A stretch of DNA of 62,094 bases from the NCBI GenBank assembly GCA_022683945.1, contig JAJHSH010000026.1, positions 1 to 62,094 of the forward strand, written 5' to 3'. Shown in pieces: positions 1-8,676 of the stretch. The notes under the pieces are model-generated. The model worked only from the letters and a program-made list of their open reading frames with translations, did not search any database and was not told the origin of the DNA. A program made the translations under genes and the position numbers. Positions within the stretch are counted from its first letter, which is position 1. Each line of letters begins with the position of its first letter. Source of the DNA: Candidatus Acetothermia bacterium (GTDB lineage: Bacteria; Bipolaricaulota; Bipolaricaulia; RBG-16-55-9; DRXL01).

Positions 1-2198
1 ATTTGAGGTCGTAGACCGCGTGCTTGGCGCGTTTGACGGAGCTCACTCCGGGTATTGTAACGGCGGGATTCGCCTGCGGCGAATCTCTGCTTTCCTCCCC
101 CCAGCAAGCTGGGGGGTATCCAGCAGAGGATTTCTATGAAGAACGTGACCGCTTTGACATTCTGAAGTTCGGGGTCGTTCTGAAAGAGTTTGATGGTGTC
201 GTACACGTGTTGGGCTTGTTCCTCGAGGGTGTTCAGCTTTGGGTCGTCAGAGGCGTGGTTGCTTCCCCAGCCGATCTCGGTGAGGTAGAGGTCAGGCCGC
301 CCGTAGCCGTAACTCTCGAACAAGTCCAGCAGCCCCACAAGTTCATCTTTCAACGTCATCTTCTCGCCTGGAACGATATTATGGTCTACCGGTTCGTTGG
401 GCCCGGTGGGGAAGCGGTAAGGATGCACCGCAACGGCATCAAAGGCAGCCTCTCCGCCGAGATGCCGCAGGACCTGTTCGACGTAATCGAACTGTATGTA
501 GCCGGTCGCGGCGAAAAGCACGGTCGCCTTTGGATTTCCTCTCTTTGCTCCCTGGTAGGCCGCGTGGAGGAGTTGCGCGTAAGCCGCCGCATCCGGCGCG
601 TTCAACCAGTACGTAGGCTGTTCGGGCTCATTCCATATTTCCCACACGCTGACGCGGTCGCGATAGCGACTCGTAAGGGTTTGCATGAATTTTTGAAAGG
701 CATCCGGACGCGGGGGGCAGATTTCAAGGTCCTTGCCTGTTGCGCCCGGCACGGCGCACGCCCATGCGGGCGATCCCCATACGTTCACAATCGGCAGTAT
801 TCCGTGTTTTTCAGCGGCATCGAGATGCTGTTCAAATTCTGAAAAGTCGAACTTGCCGCGCGAGGATTCTACGTTTGGCCACCAAATTTGTATTCGCGCC
901 ACGCCAGCGCCGATTGACGCGGCGCGTTCAAAATCATCGGGCCAGATGCTGTCGTAGCCGCCGAGCATCACGCCAAATCTCTCGTCGCCAGCTCTCTTCG
1001 CGGTGGTTTTCTGTGACGGCTTTTGCGAACCTACTTCTTCTGATGGTTGAGTTGCCAACTCTTTAAACACCTTGGCGGCGGGTTTCCACGTGCCATCAGC
1101 CGCAATAAGATCGAAATATGCGAAATAGTCCAAGGGAATAGGGTCGGGAAGCTCTATGTCTAGATCTCTGTCAGTCCACCAAAACACGCCCTTGACGAAT
1201 TTGAGTTCCGGATCATCGCGCAGCAACTCGATTGTTCGCCGGACAAAATCAGCTTGCCGCTGCAGCGTCAGGTAGGCTGGGCTGGCTCTGCCATCATGGC
1301 CCGGATAGCCAAACTCCGTGATCCAATGCGGAACATCCTTGTAGCCATAGCGTCGCAGCAGATCCTGATAAAGCAGCAGCTCTTCTTTCAGATTAACCTC
1401 GACTCCCGCTCCACCGCCTTCGGGCAGCTCGCGCCAAGAACGTTCATCGGGTCCGGCTGTCATATAGTGTGGCGGTTCAGGCGATGGCCGATAAGGATGG
1501 GAAGCTATGGCGTCAAAGGCCGGCTTGCCGCCCAAATGCTCCAACACCTGTCGCAGGTATGGCAAATTGGTGCCTGCTGTTGCCGCCATAACGACCTGGA
1601 TATTGTTGTCAATGCCTTTGATTATGGCGTGCGAGACTCGAAGCAGCTCTGCGTACTCTTCGGCTTTGGGCCCTGTGATCCAATAATATTCATCATCTGG
1701 CTCATTCCAAATCTCATAATACCGCACGCGACCTTGGTAGCGCTCTACAAGTTTCGTGAGAAAAACTTTGTAGGGTTCAATTTTTGGCGGGCAGAGTCTA
1801 TCGGCGTTATCGTCTAACTCGCCGCCCTTACAAGCATGTTGCGGAGCGCCGACCACAAGAAACCAGGGCTCCACTCGTTTCTGTTTGGACCAAGCGACGA
1901 TCTTATCGAGCGAACTCCAATCTAACTTGTCCTTTTCCGCTTCAATTTTTCGCCACTGAACCCATATGCGAATTGACTTTGCTCCCAGGGATGCCGCTTC
2001 TTCCACGTCTTGCTCTGCGGGACCGTCCATGTAGTTGATGGGGTTGATTCCCAGCAGAAATGTTAATTCTGAAAAATCCTCTTCTGGGATCAATATTTGT
2101 TGTGGTTCAGGGAAAGCAGATCTCTGCAAAACCAAAAACGTGCCAAGGCCGAGGGCGATGGCTGCGACTACGATAATTCTAATGATCAGCTCGTTCAT
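1..2198 (-). CDS. Tandem-domain glycoside hydrolase-like (GH39/cellulase-superfamily-like) protein, N-terminal membrane/signal segment; truncated by left window edge
   Basis: Own translation of minus strand from ATG at 2198: MNELIIRIIVVAAIALGLGTFLVLQ..., open to the window edge. Two homologous modules contain VRYYEIWNEPDDEYYW and VSVWEIWNEPEQPTYW, in the same frame. Absent from ORF track because no stop falls in the window. Confidence 0.8.
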   Translation of the reverse strand, partial: MNELIIRIIVVAAIALGLGTFLVLQRSAFPEPQQILIPEEDFSELTFLLGINPINYMDGPAEQDVEEAASLGAKSIRIWVQWRKIEAEKDKLDWSSLDKIVAWSKQKRVEPWFLVVGAPQHACKGGELDDNADRLCPPKIEPYKVFLTKLVERYQGRVRYYEIWNEPDDEYYWITGPKAEEYAELLRVSHAIIKGIDNNIQVVMAATAGTNLPYLRQVLEHLGGKPAFDAIASHPYRPSPEPPHYMTAGPDERSWRELPEGGGAGVEVNLKEELLLYQDLLRRYGYKDVPHWITEFGYPGHDGRASPAYLTLQRQADFVRRTIELLRDDPELKFVKGVFWWTDRDLDIELPDPIPLDYFAYFDLIAADGTWKPAAKVFKELATQPSEEVGSQKPSQKTTAKRAGDERFGVMLGGYDSIWPDDFERAASIGAGVARIQIWWPNVESSRGKFDFSEFEQHLDAAEKHGILPIVNVWGSPAWACAVPGATGKDLEICPPRPDAFQKFMQTLTSRYRDRVSVWEIWNEPEQPTYWLNAPDAAAYAQLLHAAYQGAKRGNPKATVLFAATGYIQFDYVEQVLRHLGGEAAFDAVAVHPYRFPTGPNEPVDHNIVPGEKMTLKDELVGLLDLFESYGYGRPDLYLTEIGWGSNHASDDPKLNTLEEQAQHVYDTIKLFQNDPELQNVKAVTFFIEILCWIPPSLLGGGKQRFAAGESRRYNTRSELRQTRQARGLRPQ

Positions 2199-2331
2199 CT
2201 TATTAAATCGTGGTAACCGTTTAGCTGCTTGAACGTCGGCTGCCCGCTTGGCCAACCGCGAGGCGCGGCTCGCCGCGCCGAGCGGCAAGGATTCATCAGG
2301 CTAGCCCTCAAAAAGCTGAAAAGTCTTGTTT

Positions 2332-2416
<85 letters not shown>

Positions 2417-2485
2417 AAGCTTAGCAGTTTGACCTTCAGCTTCGCCAGCCCGCGGCTGGCGAAGGCGAACAGTCCAGACGAAGTC

Positions 2486-2561
2486 TGGCGCGCCCGGAGG
2501 GGCTCGAACCCCCAACCCCCGGTTCCGAAGACCGGTGCTCTTCCGATTGAGCTACGGGCGC
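2486..2561 (-). tRNA. tRNA-Arg (anticodon UCG), CCA encoded
   Basis: Reverse complement GCGCCCGTAGCTCAATCGGAAGAGC ACCGGTCTTCGGAACCGG GGGTTCGAGCCCCTCCGGGCGCGCCA; loop CUUCGGA. Confidence 0.9.
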
Positions 2562-2666
2562 ACACTGCGCTTTAAGTTTAGTCTACAGAGCTGCTGGCGT
2601 CAAGCGTGTTCAAGTTCCATCAGTCCGTTGCCATTGTGCCCTTGGAGGCGTACAATTGATCTTACG

Positions 2667-3971
2667 ATGAGCCGGCTCTTCAGCAAATCTGTGAAAAAAC
2701 AGCGCCCGCCCCTGGCCGAGCGGATGCGCCCCCAGAACTTAGACGAGTTCGTGGGCCAAGAAGAGCTCGTCGGCCCGGAGAAGCCCCTGCGCAAGATGCT
2801 GGAACAGAACGAGATTCGTTCGTTAGTCTTGTGGGGCCCGCCGGGGACGGGCAAGACGACCCTGGGCTGGATCATCGCGCGATCTTGCGGCGCAGATTTT
2901 CTGGCGTTCAGCGCGACACGGTCTTCTATTAAAGAGATTCAGAGCGCGATGGAGCGCTCCAAAAGAAAGTTTCAGAATTACGGCACGCGCGATCTCATTT
3001 TTGTTGATGAGCTCCATCGCTTCAACAAAGCCCAACAAGCCGCGTTTCTGCCCTACGTCGAAGAAGGCTCGATTATTCTCATCGGGGCAACCACAGAAAA
3101 TCCGTCGTTTGAGATCATCGCGCCGCTGCTCTCGCGCTCGCAGGTCTTCGTCTTGCAGCCGCTCAGCTCCGAGCAGATCAAAATCATCCTGAGACGTGCC
3201 CTGACCGAGAGAGAACGGGGCTTGGGAACCAAAAATCTTGAACTCGCTCGCGAAGCCGAAGAATTTATTGCCCAATACTCCGACGGCGATGCCCGACGGG
3301 CGTTGAATCTCTTGGAGCTTGCCGCCGAGACGACCAAAGAATGTATTGACTTGAAGACCGTCCAAGACGTGGCCCAGCGCAAACTCCCCATCTATGACAA
3401 ATCCGGCGAAGAGCACTATAACTTGATCAGCGCTCTTCACAAGAGCGTGCGAAATTCTGACCCCGACGCGGCTCTGTATTGGCTGGCTCGAATGCTCGCT
3501 GGCGGCGAAGACCCGCTCTACATCGCGCGAAGACTTATACGCATGGCCATCGAAGATATTGGGCTGGCCGACCCGCAAGCGCTATCGGTCGCCGTCGCTG
3601 CAAAAGACGCCTATGACTTCTTAGGCTTGCCGGAGGGCGAGCTGGCGCTCGCTGAGACGGTGATCTACTTAGCAACAGCGCCGAAGAGCAACTCTGTCTA
3701 TCTGGCTTTTGGCGAAGTCCGCGAAGCGGTCGAGACGACGCGCAACGAGCCTGTACCGTTGCACTTGCGCAACCCGGTCACGAAGCTGATGAAAGAGGTG
3801 GGCTACGGGGAGGGCTATCAGTACGCGCACAGTCTGCCAGAGGGCATCGCGCCGATGGAGTGTCTGCCCGAGAGCTTGCAAGGCAAGAGATATTATCAGC
3901 CACGCGAGGCCGGCTATGAGAAAGAGATCAAGAGACGCTTGGAGCGCTGGAGGGAGTTGAAAAAACTATGA
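2667..3971 (+). CDS. rarA: Replication-associated recombination protein A (AAA+ ATPase, RarA/MgsA)
   Basis: MSRLFSKSVKKQRPPLAERMRPQNLDEFVGQEEL...GPPGTGKTT...; track start at 2535 overlaps the tRNA-Arg, ATG at 2667 is more plausible. Confidence 0.93.
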   Translation: MSRLFSKSVKKQRPPLAERMRPQNLDEFVGQEELVGPEKPLRKMLEQNEIRSLVLWGPPGTGKTTLGWIIARSCGADFLAFSATRSSIKEIQSAMERSKRKFQNYGTRDLIFVDELHRFNKAQQAAFLPYVEEGSIILIGATTENPSFEIIAPLLSRSQVFVLQPLSSEQIKIILRRALTERERGLGTKNLELAREAEEFIAQYSDGDARRALNLLELAAETTKECIDLKTVQDVAQRKLPIYDKSGEEHYNLISALHKSVRNSDPDAALYWLARMLAGGEDPLYIARRLIRMAIEDIGLADPQALSVAVAAKDAYDFLGLPEGELALAETVIYLATAPKSNSVYLAFGEVREAVETTRNEPVPLHLRNPVTKLMKEVGYGEGYQYAHSLPEGIAPMECLPESLQGKRYYQPREAGYEKEIKRRLERWRELKKL

Positions 3972-5017
3972 AGATCGCTCGTGCTGCGGTTCTTATTGTG
4001 CTGTTGCTCTTATTGAGTCTGAGCGCGCACGCCACTGTTACCGGTGCCTACAAAGCGACGGTTGCCCCCGGCGCGACCTATGAGATCGCTTTTGTTCCCA
4101 CCGCTCCGGGTCGCATTCGCGTCCACGCCGAGATACGCCCCTTAGAACTCTTCGCGGAGCTACAGCTCTACCGCCCCGGCGAAGCGCAACCCGTCGCCGT
4201 GACCACCGGCCATAGCTCGGTCGATCTCTTGGCCGAGGCTGACGAAACTACCGTAGGACGCCCCTGGCACGTGGTGCTCACACACACGAATAGCATCGCG
4301 CTCACCGTCGAAATAGTTATCAACTTCCACAAAGCGCTCTGCTTCGAGATCGCCACTGAGTTTGGGATAGACGTCTTCTACGAAGAGGCCGCCGGCGAGA
4401 TCGAGGGTCACCATTGCGATCAGATGCTGCGTGCGCTGCGCTCTTTGGGGAGAGATCTGATGGATGGGCTGAGACGCATTAAATTCCTGCCGCCCTCAGA
4501 GCAATTCGAAGGACGCTTTCTCTCGGCAGAACGCACTGTCGAGATGTACCGCATGACCCCCGGACGTGCCTTCACTATTGTCCTCTATCACGAACTGGCA
4601 CACTTTGTGCATATTATTAAACTCGGCGCCTCGCTCAAGCGCGACTGGACGGCGCTACACCGTCAGTCCGGCTCCGATATCTCCAATTACGCTCGCAACC
4701 CCGTCGGCCCCCCCAATTACGCCATGACCAACGAATTCGAAGACTTCGCCGTCACGTTCTCCGTCTATATCGTCAATACCAAAGATCTCTTTGATCTGGG
4801 GACCGCTCGAAAAGAGAATACTGATAAACCGTTGCTCTTGGAGAAAGCGAAAGTGATGGCCCAAGTCTTCTTGCACTATCTCAACGATCGGCGACGCACG
4901 TATATCTATCGCATGGGGCTGGGGTTTCCGGTGGTGCCGGTACAGAGAGCCTCGGTGCCCTTAAAAGACGACGGGCTGCCCGATTTCAGCGAGCCGATTC
5001 TGTGGGAGAGATTCTAA
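3968..5017 (+). CDS. Secreted protein with HExxH-like motif (YHELAHFVH), possible metalloprotease
   Basis: Signal peptide, HELAH motif, overlaps rarA stop. Confidence 0.6.
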   Translation: MKIARAAVLIVLLLLLSLSAHATVTGAYKATVAPGATYEIAFVPTAPGRIRVHAEIRPLELFAELQLYRPGEAQPVAVTTGHSSVDLLAEADETTVGRPWHVVLTHTNSIALTVEIVINFHKALCFEIATEFGIDVFYEEAAGEIEGHHCDQMLRALRSLGRDLMDGLRRIKFLPPSEQFEGRFLSAERTVEMYRMTPGRAFTIVLYHELAHFVHIIKLGASLKRDWTALHRQSGSDISNYARNPVGPPNYAMTNEFEDFAVTFSVYIVNTKDLFDLGTARKENTDKPLLLEKAKVMAQVFLHYLNDRRRTYIYRMGLGFPVVPVQRASVPLKDDGLPDFSEPILWERF

Positions 5018-5088
5018 GGCCCTCACCTCGGCCTGCGGCCACCCCTCTCCCGTCGGTGACGACGGGAGAGGGGTCGGGGGTGAGGGCC
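5018..5088. repeat. Family B palindromic repeat (CCCTCACC...CCTCTCCCGTCG/CGACGGGAGAGG...GGTGAGGG) between convergent genes
   Basis: Direct reading of inverted repeat; may also act as bidirectional terminator. Confidence 0.75.
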
Positions 5089-5096
5089 TCAAAGCG

Positions 5097-5555
5097 TCAC
5101 TCGACCTTGATCGCGACAGGTTTTTCTTTCTCTTTGAGCGACTCCCGCAACGGGACCGTCACCCTCAAGATCCCGTCCTCGAAGCTGGCTTTGATCTTCT
5201 TGGCATCCTCGGCCTGCTCCGGCAACGGAAAGACTCTTTGAAACTTGCCGTAGTGACGTCCGATGCGGAAGTAGTTCTCGCGCTCAACGCGCTCATCGCG
5301 CTTGACCTCGCCACTGATCGTCAAGCGCCCGTCCTCAACCTTGATATCGACGTCTTCCTTCTTGACCCCAGGCAGCTCCGTCTCGTAGAAGAGCCTTCCA
5401 TCTTTTTCATAGACGTCGGTCCGCCCGAAGGTCTCCAAGACCGGCCAATCGAAGCGGCTTCTCTCGAAGTCGCCCAAAAACTCGTCCATCAAGCGATTCA
5501 ATCGCGTCGGAAGCGCGAACGGCTCCATCCAAAGTGTCGGCAATCTTGTTGTCAT
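5097..5555 (-). CDS. hsp20: Hsp20/alpha-crystallin small heat shock protein
   Basis: ELPGVKKEDVDIKVEDGRLTISGEVKRDERVERENYFRIGRHYGKFQRVFPLP. Confidence 0.93.
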   Translation of the reverse strand: MTTRLPTLWMEPFALPTRLNRLMDEFLGDFERSRFDWPVLETFGRTDVYEKDGRLFYETELPGVKKEDVDIKVEDGRLTISGEVKRDERVERENYFRIGRHYGKFQRVFPLPEQAEDAKKIKASFEDGILRVTVPLRESLKEKEKPVAIKVE

Positions 5556-5595
5556 ATCTTACTCCTTTGCTATTCTATTGCTATGTTTCTCTAAT

Positions 5596-5622
5596 TTAGC
5601 AGTCTTAGCATTAGACTGCTAA
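5596..5622. promoter_or_regulatory. CIRCE-like operator upstream of hsp20: TTAGCAGTC-N9-GACTGCTAA
   Basis: Perfect 9+9 inverted repeat with 9-nt spacer; differs from canonical CIRCE TTAGCACTC-N9-GAGTGCTAA by one base per arm. Confidence 0.7.
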
Positions 5623-5748
5623 ATTTATTATAGCGCGTCGGACTAGTTTTGTCAAGTTTTCAGATAGGAAGCGAAAAAATATATGGCTACTGGGGAAGAA
5701 AAAGACGGTTCTTGCTCCCCCTCCCCGCGCGCGCTATACTGAAATGTC

Positions 5749-7923
5749 ATGAAGCGCATCATCGTCTTCGGTTCCGGCTCGGGCTCCAACTTTGAAGCGA
5801 TCGTCCAGGCCATCCGACGCGAGAGACTGCCCATCGAAGTTCTGTTCGTCTTTTCAGAAAACCCCAACGCCTTTATCTTGGAGCGCGCGCAGCGCTTAGG
5901 CATTCCCAGCCGCGTGATGGACTATAAAACCATCAAAGAGCGAGAGAGATACAACGCTCAAGTTCTTCAGATGCTGAAAGAGGCCGAACCGTGGGATCTC
6001 TTAGTGCTCGCCGGCTATATGAAGATCATACCCAAAGAGATCGTTCAAAAATATCGCAACAAAATTATTAATATACACCCGTCGCTCCTGCCTGCCTTCC
6101 CCGGCGCGCACGGCATCGAAGAGGCTTTCAAAGCCGGCATGAAAGTAACGGGCGTTACAGTACACTTCGTGGATGAGGAGGTGGACACCGGGCCGATCAT
6201 CGCCCAAGAGCCCGTCCCGATCTGCGAGACCGACACTCTTGAGACGCTCGAAGCGAAGGTTCATCATCTCGAGCATCGTCTCTACATCTCCGTCATTAAA
6301 AGACTGCTGCTGGAGGAGAGGCTCCGGCCCCGCGCCCTCCTCTCGGTCAGCGACAAGAGAGATTTGGCCGAGTTCGCCCGCGGGCTGACAGAGCTAGGGT
6401 GGGAGATCCTCTCTACAGGCGGAACTGCAAAGCTCTTGGCCGAGCAAGAGATCGCTGTTGCCAACATCGAATCTATAACGGGGTTTCCCGAAATCCTGAG
6501 CGGGCGCGTTAAGACGCTCCACCCGAAAATCTTCGGTGGGATTCTCGCTCTGCGCGATGACCCCAAGCACCAGAGCGATCTCGACGCGCAAGCCATCGAA
6601 AAGATAGATCTCGTCTGCGTGAATTTCTATCCGTTCCTAGAAGCTGCCAGAGAACCCGATCTAACAGAAGCGCAGCTCATTGAAGAGATAGATATTGGCG
6701 GACCGTCGCTGGTGCGAGCCGCCGCCAAGAATTTTCATCACGTGATCGTTCTGACCGATCCGTCGGACTATGCAAGTCTCTTAGAAGAACTCCGTCGGGG
6801 GAGCGTCTCGGAGATGACCAAGCGACGCTTGGCGCTCAAAGCGTTCGCGAAAGTTGCCGAGCTTGATATTGCGATCTATCAGACACTGCAAGAGCGATGG
6901 GGGATAGACCTCTCCCCCGGCCCCTCCCCTAAAGAGGGAGGGGAGCCTTCCCCCTTCCCCTTTAGGGAAGGAGGTCAGGGGGTTAGGTTCCCCAAAAAAT
7001 TCTTCTTAGCCTACACTAAAGCCCACGAGCTACGCTACGGCGAGAACCCTCATCAGAGAGCTGCGCTCTATCAGAACGCGCTCGCGTTGGGGCTTCCATC
7101 ACAAATAGAAGTGCTGTGGGGCAAAGAACTCTCGTATAATAATTGGCTCGACACCGAGTCGGCGCTGGCGCTCTTGAGCGAGCTGGCGCCGCCTGCGTCT
7201 ATCATCATCAAGCACAACAATCCCTGCGGGGTCGCACGGGGCAAGACGCTTTTGGAAGCTTACGAGCGCGCCTTGGAGTGCGATCCCGTCTCGGCCTTTG
7301 GCGGGGTCGTCGCGCTCAATCAAACTGTGAACAAAGAGCTTGCTCGGAAGCTCAACGAGATCTTTCTGGAGATCATCGTCGCGCCGGAGTTCGCTCCCGA
7401 TGCTCTGCCCATCTTGCAACAGAAGAAAGATCGTCGGCTCCTGCGCTGCAAAGAACTTCTCTTCCCTAAAGAGACGCTGCGCTTCCTCTCCGGCGATCTG
7501 CTCGTCCAAGATACGGACAGCATCGTCGTCCAAGAGAGCAACTGGAAAGTGCTCGATAACGCTCCGCTGACAGATTCGGAAAAGAGAGATTTGATTTTTG
7601 CTTTTACAATCTGCAAGCACGTCAAGTCCAACGCCATTGTCGTGGCCAAGAACGAAGCGACGTTGGGAATCGGCGCAGGCCAGACGAACCGGGTGGGTTC
7701 AGCGAAGATCGGGCTGGTGCAGGCGGGAGAGAAAGCGCGCGGCGCGGTGCTCGCTTCGGACGGGTTCTTCCCATTTCCCGACACCGTCGAATTAGCTGCT
7801 CAGCACGGGATAGCTGTGATCATCCAGCCGGGCGGCTCCGTGCGCGACGAAGAAGCGTTTGCGAGTGCCAGAAAGCACAAGATCAAAATGGTGCTCACGG
7901 AGGTGCGCCATTTCAGACATTAA
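5749..7923 (+). CDS. purNH: PurN-PurH fusion: GAR formyltransferase + AICAR formyltransferase/IMP cyclohydrolase
   Basis: N-terminal RIIVFGSGSGSNFEAIVQAI...NIHPSLLPAFPGAHGIEEA...GVTVHFVDEEVDTGPII (PurN); then RALLSVSDKRDLAEFARGL...GGTAKLL...RVKTLHPKIFGGIL...LRYGENPHQRAALY...IIKHNNPCGVA (PurH). Confidence 0.92.
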   Translation: MKRIIVFGSGSGSNFEAIVQAIRRERLPIEVLFVFSENPNAFILERAQRLGIPSRVMDYKTIKERERYNAQVLQMLKEAEPWDLLVLAGYMKIIPKEIVQKYRNKIINIHPSLLPAFPGAHGIEEAFKAGMKVTGVTVHFVDEEVDTGPIIAQEPVPICETDTLETLEAKVHHLEHRLYISVIKRLLLEERLRPRALLSVSDKRDLAEFARGLTELGWEILSTGGTAKLLAEQEIAVANIESITGFPEILSGRVKTLHPKIFGGILALRDDPKHQSDLDAQAIEKIDLVCVNFYPFLEAAREPDLTEAQLIEEIDIGGPSLVRAAAKNFHHVIVLTDPSDYASLLEELRRGSVSEMTKRRLALKAFAKVAELDIAIYQTLQERWGIDLSPGPSPKEGGEPSPFPFREGGQGVRFPKKFFLAYTKAHELRYGENPHQRAALYQNALALGLPSQIEVLWGKELSYNNWLDTESALALLSELAPPASIIIKHNNPCGVARGKTLLEAYERALECDPVSAFGGVVALNQTVNKELARKLNEIFLEIIVAPEFAPDALPILQQKKDRRLLRCKELLFPKETLRFLSGDLLVQDTDSIVVQESNWKVLDNAPLTDSEKRDLIFAFTICKHVKSNAIVVAKNEATLGIGAGQTNRVGSAKIGLVQAGEKARGAVLASDGFFPFPDTVELAAQHGIAVIIQPGGSVRDEEAFASARKHKIKMVLTEVRHFRH
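6908..6988. repeat. Family B-type palindromic repeat inserted in frame in purH part
   Basis: ctctcccccggcccctcccctaaagagggaggggagccttcccccttcccctttagggaaggaggtcaggggg encodes LSPGPSPKEGGEPSPFPFREGGQG. Confidence 0.8.
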
Positions 7924-8626
7924 AGCGATCTTCTTCGATCTGGACGAGACGCTTTTGGACACTTCCGGCTGTCGGTCTCCGGCGGTCGAGGAGAGCCTTC
8001 GCGTCGCGGTGCAGAAGTATCCTCATCTGGATTTAGAAGCATGGCGCGAGGCTTCTGAAGCCGTGAAGAGAGAGATGCAGGATCTCTGGCTCAACTCGCT
8101 CAATTCTGGAGTGGAGTTGTTGCGCGAGGGCTCGCGACGCATTCTGGCGAAACTGGGGATTGACGATCTCGATTTAGCGATGCGCGTCAGCCAAATATAT
8201 TATCAGACGTGGGTGAGCCAGCTGAAGCTTTTTCCTGAAGTGCCAGAAGTGCTGGCCGCGTTGCGCGGACGATTCCAATTAGGGATGATCAGCAACGGGC
8301 CGAGCGACTTGCAGCGATATAAACTGAAGCTCTTTGATTTAGAGCGAGAATTTAACCCGGTTGTGATCTCAGGAGAGCTTGGGATTCCCAAACCCGATCC
8401 GAGGATCTTTCGTCATGCGCTGGAACTGGCGCAAGTCTCGCCCAAGGAAGCGCTGTATGTTGGGGATTCGCCGGTCTATGATATTACTGGGGCGAAGGGC
8501 GTGGGAATGCAGATGATCTGGGTGAACCGCAATAGCGTGCCCGCGGAGAAGCTGGAGATAAAGCCGGATGTGGTAGTGAGCAACTTACGAGAACTGGTAC
8601 CAAGAGTTGTTCCAACACAAATTTGA
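7859..8626 (+). CDS. HAD-superfamily hydrolase (phosphatase-like); start uncertain
   Basis: IKAIFFDLDETLLDT...LGMISNGPSDLQRYKL...YVGDSPVYDITGAKGVGM. Confidence 0.85.
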   Translation: MRVPESTRSKWCSRRCAISDIKAIFFDLDETLLDTSGCRSPAVEESLRVAVQKYPHLDLEAWREASEAVKREMQDLWLNSLNSGVELLREGSRRILAKLGIDDLDLAMRVSQIYYQTWVSQLKLFPEVPEVLAALRGRFQLGMISNGPSDLQRYKLKLFDLEREFNPVVISGELGIPKPDPRIFRHALELAQVSPKEALYVGDSPVYDITGAKGVGMQMIWVNRNSVPAEKLEIKPDVVVSNLRELVPRVVPTQI

Positions 8627-8676
8627 GCACTTTTCAAACCCCTCTCGCTCCTGCTATACTCTCATCGGTGATCGCC

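Noticed and set aside
24-842. 272-aa plus-strand ORF
   Set aside because: Antisense shadow of the minus-strand glycoside-hydrolase-like CDS, whose translation has clear motifs.
1254-1817. 187-aa plus-strand ORF
   Set aside because: Also antisense to the glycoside-hydrolase-like CDS; low-complexity shadow.
2823-3578. 251-aa minus-strand ORF
   Set aside because: Antisense of rarA; no recognisable family.
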